A stretch of DNA of 64,000 bases from Glaciimonas sp. PAMC28666 (GCF_016917355.1 NZ_CP070304.1:1674001-1738000); one strand, 5' to 3'; counted from the stretch's first letter, positions 18,383 through 27,486 are shown. Numbers and translations are program-made. Notes: generated by a model not told the origin, from the sequence alone.

Positions 18383-19120
18383 TTAGTGCAGCCGATGGAG
18401 GTTATCTGCCAGTCGCCGCACGGATTTTACTTTGACATCGACGTAACCGGTGCGCTTTGTCAAATTTGGATGCATCAACTGACCGCTGAGTGCGGACATT
18501 TTGGCGGTTTTAGACAAGTAGCCGGTTACCCATACCGTTCGCATGCCGATCTTCTTAGCCGTTTTCAGGTTGGCGAGGGTATCCTCTACCAAAATGCACC
18601 GATGCGCGGGGACTCCCTCGCGGGCCAGCAGCTTGCGTAACAAATGCGGCGACGGCTTCGGGCGAAGTTGTCGATGCACGTGCATGGACTCAATAGAGAT
18701 ATGTTTGCCAAACTGGCGGTGCAGTCCCAAATGCCGCATCACGTCGCGTGAGTAACGTTGCGGCGCGTTGGTGAAGAGTATCTTTCGTCCAGGCAAACGC
18801 TTTAACAAACTAATCAACCCCGGTTCGGCCCGAATCATCCCGCTTAAATTGTCAAATCGATGCGCTTCACGCAAAAAATCCTCGGCCCTGACCCCGTGGT
18901 GCTTCACCATGCCCAGCAGCGTGGCACCGTAGCGTACCCAGTAATCAGTCCGCACTGCATCCACGGTTGCCGAATTCGCGTCGACCCCATCGACGCCTAG
19001 CGCCCGCGCGATGAAACGATTCATATTGTCATTAATCGCGGGGAAAAATGCGTGTGAAGCGTTATGCAACGTGTTGTCCAGATCGAACAGCCAGACCGGT
19101 GTAATATTTGCCATCATCAT
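18383..19120 (-). CDS. HAD-family pyrimidine 5'-nucleotidase-like hydrolase
   Basis: This is a HAD hydrolase of 245 residues with motif I WLFDLDNTLHNAS, motif II LFTNAPQ, the conserved Lys in LRPKPSPHLL and motif III ILVEDTLANLKTAKKIGMRTV. The alpha-helical cap after motif I matches the SDT1/pyrimidine 5'-nucleotidase group. It probably dephosphorylates nucleoside or other small phosphates in the cytoplasm. Three Met codons at the start (MMMANITP) leave the exact start open by up to six bases. It precedes slmA in the same direction. Confidence 0.85.
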   Translation of the reverse strand: MMMANITPVWLFDLDNTLHNASHAFFPAINDNMNRFIARALGVDGVDANSATVDAVRTDYWVRYGATLLGMVKHHGVRAEDFLREAHRFDNLSGMIRAEPGLISLLKRLPGRKILFTNAPQRYSRDVMRHLGLHRQFGKHISIESMHVHRQLRPKPSPHLLRKLLAREGVPAHRCILVEDTLANLKTAKKIGMRTVWVTGYLSKTAKMSALSGQLMHPNLTKRTGYVDVKVKSVRRLADNLHRLH

Positions 19121-20190
19121 TTATCACCAGGTTGTGTCATGCGTTTTGCATCAGGGAGAACATATTGCGCCCGATTATAGTCAGTTTGCGCTCTCAATTA
19201 AAAAGGCTTTGTGGTTTAACGCCGTCGCGCATCGGCCCAGCGCGAAACTGGTATCTTCGCTCGCACTACCTGATTCCCTTTTTTCTGGCGGGATTTTACG
19301 GGGTATCCGCCCTTGCCAAAGAAGTAAGTATTCGAGGATCACTCGCAGCCTCGGCCACTAAGGCGGTGCGACACGGTGGAGCATTGTTTAAAATTCAACG
19401 TGATGGTCACACCGCCTATTTGTTTGGCACTATTCATGTCGGCAGCGCCAATTTTTTCCCGCTCGCACCGCAAGTCATGGCGGCGCTGGCGCAGTCATCG
19501 CGGGTAGCGATTGAAATCGACACCAGCGATGCAGCGGCGGTCAACGCACTTGTTCAACGCTACGCACTATATCCGAATGACAGCGCAGGTGCAGAGGCTA
19601 TGCCAGCAACATTGCAGCCCCAGGTTCACACGCTGCTGGAAAAATATCATATGACATCAGGCGAAGTGGTGCGAATGAAACCGTGGCTATTAGCAACCGT
19701 GCTGACGACCGAAGAATACGCTAAAAATGGCTACCCAAAGGAACAAGGAGTAGACAACTACCTCTCCGATTATGCGCGGTCGCATAACAAGCCATTAATT
19801 GGTCTGGAAAGTGTCGAATACCAGTTGTCGTTGTTGGGTAACTTGTCGATTGCGGATCAAAACCGTTTTTTGCAAGATGCGGTTGACGACCTGGAAGATC
19901 CGGTTCGCGCACAAAAGGCGCTTGACCTGGTCACGTTATGGCGCAGCGGCGATTTGGTGGGGTTACAAAAATTGCTAAAAGAGATGACTAGCGACGATAC
20001 TTTCACCGGCCAATTTGTGCAACGTGCGTTACTCGACGGGCGCAATCCGGCATTAGCCGACGCCTTCGAGAAGCTGCTTAAATCGGACAAAATCACGTTC
20101 GCCGGTATCGGCATGTTGCATCTGGTCGGTCATGCGAGCGTTCAGGCATTGCTGCGCGAGCGCGGTTATAGCGTGCAGCGAACTTACTAA
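19108..20190 (+). CDS. TraB/GumN family protein
   Basis: From about residue 90 the protein shows the family pattern: ALFKIQRDGHTAYLFGTIHVGS, VAIEIDTSD, a region with MKPWLLATVL, GVDNYLSDYARSHNKPLIGLES, and the C-terminal FAGIGMLHLVGHASVQALLRERGY. The Gly-Thr-Ile-His and Gly-Met-Leu-His motifs are the putative metal-binding sites of this erythromycin-esterase-like fold. The first 65 residues are not conserved and include a hydrophobic stretch (YLIPFFLAGFYGVSALAKE) that could be a signal peptide, so the real start may lie later. The start overlaps the divergent nucleotidase gene by 13 bases. Confidence 0.85.
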   Translation: MPSSFITRLCHAFCIRENILRPIIVSLRSQLKRLCGLTPSRIGPARNWYLRSHYLIPFFLAGFYGVSALAKEVSIRGSLAASATKAVRHGGALFKIQRDGHTAYLFGTIHVGSANFFPLAPQVMAALAQSSRVAIEIDTSDAAAVNALVQRYALYPNDSAGAEAMPATLQPQVHTLLEKYHMTSGEVVRMKPWLLATVLTTEEYAKNGYPKEQGVDNYLSDYARSHNKPLIGLESVEYQLSLLGNLSIADQNRFLQDAVDDLEDPVRAQKALDLVTLWRSGDLVGLQKLLKEMTSDDTFTGQFVQRALLDGRNPALADAFEKLLKSDKITFAGIGMLHLVGHASVQALLRERGYSVQRTY

Positions 20191-20312
20191 CAGCGAAAAT
20201 TGCTTTTGTGGGTAATCGGGTCTTCCCGTTTCTGTCGTCAATGTTACGCGGCAAATAAATTCTCTAACCTTCATAATTGCATCTGTCTACCTCGAAATTA
20301 ACTCCTCTCTGA

Positions 20313-22241
20313 ATGCAGAAGCCTTTACTACCTTTCGTACCTTTCGTACCTTTCGTACCTTTGATGCCAGACCCGCGCCAGCTTGAGCGAACCGATACCA
20401 CTTTGCAAGTGGACAAAACCCCTGCTCCTGACGTCATTGTGCCGCCTGTCGATCAATGGCAGCAAAAGACCGGCTTCACCATACTGGATACATCATTTGG
20501 AGCAGGAAACCAGTTCCTCGCAACCTGGCAGGCTTGGCGCGACGATGCCCAACGGCCGCAAAGATTACATTATTTGGGATTACTTCCAAACCCGGCATCC
20601 CTCACGGAGCTGGTCGACCAACACGTAGCGTGGCCGAAATGGGCGACGCTGGCGCAAGAGTTGCGTGCAGTCTGGCCTACTTTGGTGCCGGGCTTCCATC
20701 GCCTTTATCTTGCGCAAAACAGCATTATATTGACGTTGATGATAGGCGACAGCGATCAATGCCTGCGACAGATTACAGCCAGAATAGAGTCTTTTTTTAT
20801 CCACGGTGAAGGCCCGCGAACATGGCCGCCAGCGTTATTTGCGCGACTCAATCGCCTAGCCGCTCCACAGGCAAAATTGACTATCGTTGATCTGAATGCA
20901 GGTAAACAAAGCGTTCTTGAACAGGCTGGCTTTGTTTTTGAAAAGACTGCCAGCGCTGAAAATATAAACGATTCTGCAGACTTCACCACTGCTGGCATCG
21001 CGTGCTTTTCGCCGCGCTGGCAAACCAATTTTCCTCATGCTCATGCCATCCCCAGTCGATCTCACGCCATTGTTATCGGAGCAGGTCTGGCAGGCGCAGC
21101 TGCTTGTCAACGGCTAACGTTACGCGGCTGGAAAGTCACCCTCATCGAACGACACGCTCAAATTGCACAGGAAGCTTCGGGTAACGCCGCCGGAATTTTT
21201 ATGCCGGTGTTATCGAGAGACGACAATCCGACCTCGCGTTTGACGCGCGCCGCGTATCTGTTCGCACACCACGTCTGGCAAGGTCTTGGCGGGATCGGCA
21301 ACGCCTTCTCCGGCGCGCGCTGCGGCGTGCTGCAGGTTGCAAGGGATGCGGTCCACGAAGAGTCGCAGCAACGTTGGGCGCAACAGGCCAACCTGCCGCC
21401 CGACTTTGCGCAGTGGCTGACCCAGCCGGACACCAGCGCATTAGTCGGAACCGCCGTCAGTCATGGCGGTTGGTGGTTTTCCGGTGGTGGCTGGATACAT
21501 CCGCTTAGTTTGTGTGAGGCCATGTTGAAAGCATGCGGTGACCGGTTACAGACACATTTTGGCGTAGCCATTCACGAACTGGTAAAAACCTCGAATGGAT
21601 GGCAAGTAAGTGACAACAAAGGCAAAGTGATTGCCAGCGCACCCATAGTGATTCTGGCGAACGGCATGGAGGCCTTAAATCTTTGCCATGCCAGCGCGTT
21701 GCCACTTACAGCCATTCGGGGACAGGTGACTTATGTCGCCGCTGAAAGCGCTCCAAAAATTACGCCAGTGCTTTGCGGCGATGGCTATTTGACGCCAGAG
21801 AGCAACGGTATGCACAGCTTGGGTGCGAGCTATGACGAAGATAATGGCGCGTCCTTACGACAAAAAAGTCAAAACGAAAACCTTGCACGGATCAAGAAAA
21901 TTTTGCCCAGCTGGGACGTCGACCCCGACAATCTGCCACTGGCGGGCAGAGTCGGATTTCGCTGCGTCGCTCCGGACCGGTTACCCCTGATCGGTGCCTT
22001 GCCCGATCCGATGGCAAAATCCCAGCTTCGTGAACCGCAGCTTAAAGACATGCCGCGTTTGTCCGGGCTGTACGGATTACTGGGATTTGCTTCGCGAGGA
22101 TTGATCTGGGCACCCCTGGCAGCGGAATTATTAGCCGCGGAACTAAATAATGAGCCAATGCCGGTTGAGGCGGAACTGGCGGCAGCGCTCGACCCGGCCC
22201 GTTTTCTCTTGAAGGCACAACGTCGCAATCAATCGAAGTGA
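20313..22241 (+). CDS. mnmC: MnmC-like tRNA wobble-uridine modification protein, methyltransferase half degenerate
   Basis: MnmC makes 5-methylaminomethyl-2-thiouridine at tRNA position 34. The C-terminal half (from about residue 245) is a full FAD oxidoreductase: HAIVIGAGLAGAAACQRL, EASGNAAGIFMPVLSRDDNP, and the end ...GLLGFASRGLIWAPLAAELLAAEL. The N-terminal MnmD half is recognisable (FTILDTSFGAGNQFLATWQAW; LHYLGL; WPTLVPGFHRLYL), but the SAM-binding ETGFGTGLNFL pattern is altered and the segment that normally reads FLDGFAP here reads FFIHGEGPRTW. The first 20 residues contain a 9-bp tandem repeat (FVPFVPFVP), so the start is uncertain; ATG 20364 is an alternative. Confidence 0.85.
   Translation: MQKPLLPFVPFVPFVPLMPDPRQLERTDTTLQVDKTPAPDVIVPPVDQWQQKTGFTILDTSFGAGNQFLATWQAWRDDAQRPQRLHYLGLLPNPASLTELVDQHVAWPKWATLAQELRAVWPTLVPGFHRLYLAQNSIILTLMIGDSDQCLRQITARIESFFIHGEGPRTWPPALFARLNRLAAPQAKLTIVDLNAGKQSVLEQAGFVFEKTASAENINDSADFTTAGIACFSPRWQTNFPHAHAIPSRSHAIVIGAGLAGAAACQRLTLRGWKVTLIERHAQIAQEASGNAAGIFMPVLSRDDNPTSRLTRAAYLFAHHVWQGLGGIGNAFSGARCGVLQVARDAVHEESQQRWAQQANLPPDFAQWLTQPDTSALVGTAVSHGGWWFSGGGWIHPLSLCEAMLKACGDRLQTHFGVAIHELVKTSNGWQVSDNKGKVIASAPIVILANGMEALNLCHASALPLTAIRGQVTYVAAESAPKITPVLCGDGYLTPESNGMHSLGASYDEDNGASLRQKSQNENLARIKKILPSWDVDPDNLPLAGRVGFRCVAPDRLPLIGALPDPMAKSQLREPQLKDMPRLSGLYGLLGFASRGLIWAPLAAELLAAELNNEPMPVEAELAAALDPARFLLKAQRRNQSK
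20330..20356. repeat. 9-bp tandem repeat at the 5' end of mnmC
   Basis: Three perfect copies of ACCTTTCGT (20330-20338, 20339-20347, 20348-20356), followed by a diverged copy ACCTTTGAT. If the first ATG is used, they encode FVPFVPFVP and copy changes keep the frame. Confidence 0.9.
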
Positions 22242-22262
22242 AATGTCAGTTTCTAAACGCTA

Positions 22263-22286
22263 GTGGCCCTCACGGATGAGGGCCAC
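22263..22286. terminator. Perfect 10-bp hairpin between convergent genes, no T-run
   Basis: GTGGCCCTCA (22263-22272), loop CGGA, TGAGGGCCAC (22277-22286). It lies between mnmC (plus) and the YXWGXW-type gene (minus). It is strong and GC-rich but lacks a T-run on either strand, so it may protect RNA ends or end transcripts only partly. Confidence 0.6.
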
Positions 22287-22340
22287 GAAGGAACACTAAG
22301 GCACGGCCGCCGTAGGCAGGGCTGCTATTGCCACAAAAAA

Positions 22341-22649
22341 TTATCTGTCCCAGCCACGCTCACGGAAACGCCAGTCGCCACCCGGTCCATGATCCCAGCC
22401 AGGTGCGCGGTAACGATAGCCGGGGCGAGCCCGTACATATTGTCCGCCGACCCAAACGTGGCGACGACCATTCCAGCGCCAATATCCTGGTGCCCAGATA
22501 AAACCACCCCGGGGTGGCGGCACCACTTCATAGCGAGGTGGAGGAGGTGCAACTCCTATACCGACGACAACTTGCGCTTGTGCCTGCGGCACCATGAATC
22601 CTGCACTGACTGCAAGCAAGCTGACACAAAGAATCGATTTAAATTTCAT
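22341..22649 (-). CDS. Small exported YXWGXW-repeat-like protein
   Basis: This 102-residue protein has a signal peptide (MKFKSILCVSLLAVSAGFMVPQAQAQ) and a Pro/Gly/Arg/Trp-rich mature part: VGIGVAPPPPRYEV, GFIWAPGYWRWNGRRHVWVGGQYVRARPGYRYRAPGW. The paired aromatic WxPGYWxWNGxxHVWVxG pattern is the YXWGXW repeat found in small periplasmic or outer-membrane proteins of proteobacteria. Its role is unknown. It has a good ribosome site (AGGAGAG before the ATG). Confidence 0.85.
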   Translation of the reverse strand: MKFKSILCVSLLAVSAGFMVPQAQAQVVVGIGVAPPPPRYEVVPPPRGGFIWAPGYWRWNGRRHVWVGGQYVRARPGYRYRAPGWDHGPGGDWRFRERGWDR

Positions 22650-22960
22650 GAAAACTCTCCTTTAATTTGAGCAAGTCCTGATACTCAATATAGGCCACAA
22701 CATCCGCCATAACTGTAATTTTTTGTTTCCAATTCAACCAAATGTCCCGTTTTTCTGCGGTTTTGACACAGTTTGAAACACCCTCGCTCTTTGCTTTACA
22801 ACCAGCGGAAAAATTGGCACAAATCCAGTCTGGTCGGCGTCGGTAAAAACTCGAATCGGCAAACGCTAAGGTAAAATGCACCCATTCAGCCATAAAAGCA
22901 CTCAGACAAATGCGTCCGCTGACCACGGCGTCAACTATTTACCCAGATACCGGAACACCC
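22650..22960. other. Divergent intergenic region
   Basis: No gene is supported here. The region must hold the promoters for the YXWGXW-type gene (minus) and the FAD-protein gene (plus). No clear operator or terminator was found. Confidence 0.5.
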
Positions 22961-24580
22961 ATGTTGCGATTGAACGAAATACAGCTCCCGCTCGACCATC
23001 CCGAAGACGCGCTCCGCAGCGCGATTCTGGACCGATTAACCATTAAATCGGCAGCACTGCTTGGTTTCACCATTTTTCGCCGGAGTTACGATGCCCGCAA
23101 AAAGAATGCGGTGCTGCTGACCTATACGGTCGATGTCGAATGTGAAGACGAAGCGACGGTACAACAACGTCTTAAAGCGCTAAAAAATGTTATTGCAACG
23201 CCTGACATGGAATACAAATTTGTAGCCCATGCAAACGGCACGGAAAAATCTCGCCCGGTTGTGATCGGCACCGGGCCTTGTGGCCTGTTCGCTGCGTTGA
23301 TTCTGGCGCAGATGGGTTTCAAGCCGATTGTTCTGGAGCGCGGCAAAGCAGTGCGCGAACGCACCAAGGATACGTGGGGCTTATGGCGCAAGCGTGAGCT
23401 TCAGCCGGAATCGAACGTGCAGTTCGGTGAAGGCGGTGCCGGGACCTTTTCCGATGGAAAACTATGGACGCAAATTAAGGATCCCAAACATTACGGCCGC
23501 AAGGTATTAACTGAATTCGTTACAGCCGATGCGCCCGAAGAAATCATGTATGTCAGCAAACCCCATATCGGCACTTTCCGTCTGGTGAAAATGGTTGAAA
23601 AAATGCGCGCATCGATCGAGGCGTTAGGTGGCGAGTTTCGTTTTGAGCAAAAGGTTCAGGATTTGGACATCAGCAATGGACAAATCCGCGCCGTGATACT
23701 CGCCAGCGGCGAAGCCATCGTCACGGAGCACGTGGTGTTGGCAATCGGTCACAGCGCCCGCGATACATTTCGCATGCTATTTGATCGGGGCGTCTACGTT
23801 GAAGCGAAGCCATTTTCGGTCGGCTTCCGGATTGAGCATCCACAGTCGCTCATCGATAAATGCCGCTTTGGTCCCAGCGCGGGTCACCCAATTCTCGGCG
23901 CAGCCGATTACAAATTGGTGCATCACTGCGCCAACGGCCGGGCCGTCTATAGCTTCTGCATGTGCCCGGGCGGCACCGTGGTCGCTGCAACCTCCGAACC
24001 GGGACGTGTCGTCACCAACGGCATGAGCCAATATTCGCGCAATGAACGGAACGCCAACAGCGGCATCGTTGTGGGCATTACGCCTGCGGATTATCCTGAC
24101 CATCCTTTGGCAGGAATTGCGCTTCAAGAACATTGGGAGTCGCGCGCCTACGAATTAGGTGGAGGCAATTACAATGCCCCCGGGCAACTGGTGGGGGATT
24201 TTCTCGCGGGCCGCGCCTCGACTGAATTTGGCAGCGTGCTGCCATCCTACAAACCCGGCGTGCAGCTTGGCGATCTCAGTTTGGCGTTGCCCGAATATGC
24301 GATTACGGCAATGCGTGAAGCCTTACCGGCGTTTGACAAGCAAATCCGTGGCTTTGCGATGGCGGATGCTGTCTTGACCGGGGTCGAAACCCGTACCTCT
24401 TCCCCGGTACGCATCAAGCGCCACGACGATACCTTGCAAAGTCTGAACACCGTCGGCTTGTTCCCGGCTGGCGAAGGTGCCGGTTATGCCGGCGGCATTA
24501 TGTCCGCGGCGATTGACGGCATCCGGGTGGCAGAGGCGGTAGCGCTGAGTATGGGAAATATGGGTAGCGGTAACCGATAA
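22961..24580 (+). CDS. Large FAD-dependent dehydrogenase (uncharacterised)
   Basis: This 539-residue flavoprotein has an N-terminal domain of about 95 residues (LNEIQLPLDHPEDALRSAILDRL, FTIFRRSYDARKKNAVLLTYTVDVE) before the dinucleotide fold VVIGTGPCGLFAALILAQMGFKPIVLERG, then VQFGEGGAGTFSDGKLWTQIKD, the second nucleotide segment HVVLAIGHSARDTF, and a C-terminal GLFPAGEGAGYAGGIMSAAIDGIRVAEAV. This is the signature of the COG2509-type FAD dehydrogenases. The substrate is unknown. The frame extends upstream to 22910, but ATG 22961 starts the conserved domain. Confidence 0.88.
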   Translation: MLRLNEIQLPLDHPEDALRSAILDRLTIKSAALLGFTIFRRSYDARKKNAVLLTYTVDVECEDEATVQQRLKALKNVIATPDMEYKFVAHANGTEKSRPVVIGTGPCGLFAALILAQMGFKPIVLERGKAVRERTKDTWGLWRKRELQPESNVQFGEGGAGTFSDGKLWTQIKDPKHYGRKVLTEFVTADAPEEIMYVSKPHIGTFRLVKMVEKMRASIEALGGEFRFEQKVQDLDISNGQIRAVILASGEAIVTEHVVLAIGHSARDTFRMLFDRGVYVEAKPFSVGFRIEHPQSLIDKCRFGPSAGHPILGAADYKLVHHCANGRAVYSFCMCPGGTVVAATSEPGRVVTNGMSQYSRNERNANSGIVVGITPADYPDHPLAGIALQEHWESRAYELGGGNYNAPGQLVGDFLAGRASTEFGSVLPSYKPGVQLGDLSLALPEYAITAMREALPAFDKQIRGFAMADAVLTGVETRTSSPVRIKRHDDTLQSLNTVGLFPAGEGAGYAGGIMSAAIDGIRVAEAVALSMGNMGSGNR

Positions 24581-24711
24581 GAGTGGTCACGGCTGCCTGC
24601 CGCTCGTAATCGCCAATTCGATGAACGATCAGTATCTTCAAAGCATAGCCGGGCCAAACTGAAACCAGATCCGAATTGCGCTATTTCACCGACACCTGCG
24701 CAATTTTCCGG

Positions 24712-25542
24712 CTACTTCCTTACCGCACCGACAACGACTGACATCATACTTATTGCACCCATATCGATCCCATCAATCGGAATTGATATGGCTTCATCGT
24801 CCTGCCTGGTGCCGATGACGTATAACAATGGCAAAAAGTGTTCTGCCGTTGGCACCGACAATTTCCCGTCCTCGCCCAGTGCAGCATAGTCGGTTACCTT
24901 CTGCAGATCGCCAGCCAGCAAACTTGCTCCAATACTGCTGTTAAAACGCATCGCCCAGTCTCGGGCGGGGGCTTGAGGGTCCCAATTCGCCAGACGTAGA
25001 TTATGCACTACGTCACCGCTACCAATAATCAGCACGCCTTGCTCGCGCAGTGACGCCAGTTTGCGTCCTAACTCGAAATGAAATTCAGGCGGCTGCGTGG
25101 CATCGATACTTAACTGGATTACAGGCACGTCGGCTTTGGGGAAAGCTTTCACCAACACTGACCAGGTGCCGTGATCCAAGCCCCACGAATGATCCATCTC
25201 TACCGACATCGGTGCCAGCAAATCGCGCACTTGCGCAGCTAACGCCGGATCGCCGGCGGCCGGATATTGAACGTCGAACAGCGCTTGGGGAAAGCCGCCG
25301 AAGTCATGAATGGTTTTTGGCATCGGCATCGCGGTAACGCTGGTTCCCCGAATGTACCAATGCGCTGAAATTGACAAAATTGCGCGAGGCTTCAATGCGG
25401 CAACGCTCGCACCCAGCTGTTCCCAGGCTTGGGTGTATCGATTGTCTTGCAAAGCATTCATTGGGCTACCATGTCCAAAGAATATCGCTGGCATACGGGA
25501 AGAGTGCTGTGAGGTTACGGCATGCATAAAATTTCTCCGCAA
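24712..25542 (-). CDS. ygiD: DODA-type extradiol dioxygenase (YgiD-like)
   Basis: This 276-residue protein is a class III extradiol ring-cleavage dioxygenase of the 4,5-DOPA type. It has the metal-site histidines in FFGHGSPMNAL and AILSISAHWYIRG, LDHGTWSVLVKAFP, and GSGDVVHNLRLANW. Such enzymes act on catecholic compounds with a divalent metal in the cytoplasm; the natural substrate of bacterial YgiD types is not settled. It diverges from a LysR-type regulator gene, which probably controls it. Confidence 0.88.
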   Translation of the reverse strand: MRRNFMHAVTSQHSSRMPAIFFGHGSPMNALQDNRYTQAWEQLGASVAALKPRAILSISAHWYIRGTSVTAMPMPKTIHDFGGFPQALFDVQYPAAGDPALAAQVRDLLAPMSVEMDHSWGLDHGTWSVLVKAFPKADVPVIQLSIDATQPPEFHFELGRKLASLREQGVLIIGSGDVVHNLRLANWDPQAPARDWAMRFNSSIGASLLAGDLQKVTDYAALGEDGKLSVPTAEHFLPLLYVIGTRQDDEAISIPIDGIDMGAISMMSVVVGAVRK

Positions 25543-25662
25543 ATAAGGTGAAAAAGGTGGAAAGAACCCCCGTCAAGTAGTGACTATATATTTTTCCACT
25601 TGAAAGAAAAATAGCCTTCATAGAAAATGTTAATTCCGGATTTCAGAATAATGGGCGGCATC

Positions 25663-26580
25663 ATGAATTTATTCGAGGCGATGAAGGTGTTCGTCAAGGT
25701 CGCCGATACAGGGAGTTTATCGGCAGCAGCAAGGATTTTAGACATGTCCAATCCGTCAGTGACACGTCATATTGCCGATCTTGAGGCTTATTTACATGCA
25801 CGCCTCCTCAATCGTACGACTCGGCGGATCAGTCTGACCGATACCGGGACCGCTTATCTTGAGCGCAGCCGCCAAGTATTATTCGATCTTGACGAGGCGG
25901 CGATGGCTGCTGGCAATAGCGCTGCGAATCCAAGCGGAATATTACGAATCAATGTTCCCGTGTCTTTCTCAGTTAACCATCTGGGGCGGGCGCTGCCGTT
26001 GTACGCAGAACGCTATCCGAATGTGGTGCTAGATGTTTCGTTGTCGGACCGGATCGTTGATCTGGTCGATGAGGGGTACGATCTGGCAATCAGGATAGGA
26101 AAGCTGCACGGCCAAAGTCTGGTTGCACGGAAAATCGCACCCGCCAGGATTTTGTTATGCGCGGCACCTACCTATCTGGCTAAAAATGGCTGGCCGCAAC
26201 ATCCAACAGACTTAAAAAATCATGCCTGTTTGAATTATGCGTACTCGACACCGCGAGATGAATGGCGCTTTGAACGAGATGGCGGAGCTTTTGCTGTTCA
26301 GGTTAAAGGCGGACTCAGCACAAACAATGGCGACCTGTTACGGGAAGCTGCCATAGCGGGAATGGGTATTATCCGGCAGCCATCTTTTTTAGTTGGTGAC
26401 GACGTTCGCGCTGGACGACTTGTCACCTTGCTACCCGAATATCGGAATGAAACATTGTCCATCTATGCGGTATATCCAAGTCGACGACATCTGTCAGCTA
26501 AAGTGCGCACCTTTGTCGATTTTTTAGGAGAGCAATTTGGAGATACGCCCTATTGGGACCGCGAGCTTCCACCAGAATGA
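25663..26580 (+). CDS. LysR-family transcriptional regulator
   Basis: This 305-residue regulator has the N-terminal winged helix FEAMKVFVKVADTGSLSAAARILDMSNPSVTRHIADLEAYLHARLLNRTTRRISLTDTG and a periplasmic-binding-like effector domain (about 90-295). The effector is not predictable. The frame extends to 25627 with an earlier ATG, but MNLFEAMKVF is the usual LysR start. It is transcribed away from the DODA dioxygenase gene; the 120-base AT-rich gap should hold both promoters and the LysR site. Confidence 0.92.
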   Translation: MNLFEAMKVFVKVADTGSLSAAARILDMSNPSVTRHIADLEAYLHARLLNRTTRRISLTDTGTAYLERSRQVLFDLDEAAMAAGNSAANPSGILRINVPVSFSVNHLGRALPLYAERYPNVVLDVSLSDRIVDLVDEGYDLAIRIGKLHGQSLVARKIAPARILLCAAPTYLAKNGWPQHPTDLKNHACLNYAYSTPRDEWRFERDGGAFAVQVKGGLSTNNGDLLREAAIAGMGIIRQPSFLVGDDVRAGRLVTLLPEYRNETLSIYAVYPSRRHLSAKVRTFVDFLGEQFGDTPYWDRELPPE

Positions 26581-26693
26581 ACCCGTTCAAACGTTACTTT
26601 CAAGCGATTGATTTTGCACTGAAGCCAAAATCGCAAATGGACAAGACGAAATTCGAACAGAGGGCAATCGCGCTATTGAGCCCATCAAATGAA

Positions 26694-26721
26694 AAAGCCG
26701 CTTAGCAATGTAAGCGGCTTT
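26694..26721. terminator. Bidirectional terminator between LysR gene and phasin gene
   Basis: AAAGCCGCTTA (26694-26704) and TAAGCGGCTTT (26711-26721) form a perfect 11-bp stem with a six-base loop. A-run and T-run flanks are short. It lies between convergent genes. Confidence 0.88.
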
Positions 26722-26797
26722 CCAACATCGACCAAACCACAGTTCAACCGACTAACTAACTAAATACGTGTAACTAAATTTGCATACTTACTTAGCA

Positions 26798-27367
26798 TTA
26801 CTTCTTTGGCGTTGCTGCACGGGTTGCTTTTTCAGCTGTTTGCGCAAACTGGGTTGTTGCATTGTTCACATTCGCTTCCAATGTCTCAACAGCTTGCTTG
26901 GCTGATTTAGTCAATTGCTCGTAGCCAGCATTTGCGTTACCAATGACTGACTTCAGAATCGCGATAGCATTTTCCGACCCGGCTGGTGCATTCTTGCTAA
27001 CTTCATCGATCAATGCGTTAATCCGACGGCTGGTTTCAGCGATTTGTATTTCAGCCGCTTTAGTCAATTCAGCTTGTGTTCCGGAAGCAATACCTTGCAA
27101 ATGACGGCTATAAGCGGCGGCTTTTTCAGCAGTTGGCTTCGATTGTGATGCCGAAAGCGACATGAATTCTTGTGCATCTTTCGCGCCCAACAATTGCTTG
27201 GCGGATGCGCTTGACTCTTCCATCGATGCTTTAGTTGCGCTCATGTTCAATTCGATGACTTTTTCAACGCCTTCAAATGCTTTTGTAGTCAGTGTGTTCA
27301 GTAACGCCAGTTGCGCTTCGAAATGGGCTTTAGTCGCTGCAGAAAATTGCTCTTGAAATGAAAACAT
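26798..27367 (-). CDS. phaP: Phasin (PHB granule-associated protein)
   Basis: This 189-residue all-helical protein coats polyhydroxyalkanoate granules. The phasin_2 pattern is visible: MFSFQEQFSAATKAHFEAQLALLNTLTTKAFEGVEKVIELNMSATKASMEE, then LGAKDAQEFMSLSASQSKPTAEKAAAYSRHLQGIA. The C-terminus is Ala/Thr/Lys-rich. It has TAGGAG before the start and a strong promoter with paired operator-like sites upstream. The PHB synthesis genes are not in this window. Confidence 0.95.
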   Translation of the reverse strand: MFSFQEQFSAATKAHFEAQLALLNTLTTKAFEGVEKVIELNMSATKASMEESSASAKQLLGAKDAQEFMSLSASQSKPTAEKAAAYSRHLQGIASGTQAELTKAAEIQIAETSRRINALIDEVSKNAPAGSENAIAILKSVIGNANAGYEQLTKSAKQAVETLEANVNNATTQFAQTAEKATRAATPKK

Positions 27368-27415
27368 GTTCTTCTCCTAAATTATAAGGGTATCGCTTAA
27401 TGTCAGCCACCAATG

Positions 27416-27486
27416 GTGCACTGCAACAAAACGTATTTTACAGTTAGATATCATGACGTCAAGACTTATTGTGCGATGCAACAAAA
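27416..27486 (-). promoter_or_regulatory. phaP promoter flanked by two copies of a 16-bp operator-like motif
   Basis: On the minus strand TTGACG (27462-27457) and TAAAAT (27440-27435) form -35 and -10 boxes with a 16-base spacer. Two near-identical 16-mers, written on the plus strand as GTGCrnTGCAACAAAA, occur at 27416-27431 (just after the -10) and 27471-27486 (just before the -35), differing at two bases. They bracket the promoter and probably bind a repressor; PhaR is the natural candidate given the phasin gene, but that is inferred. Confidence 0.7.
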
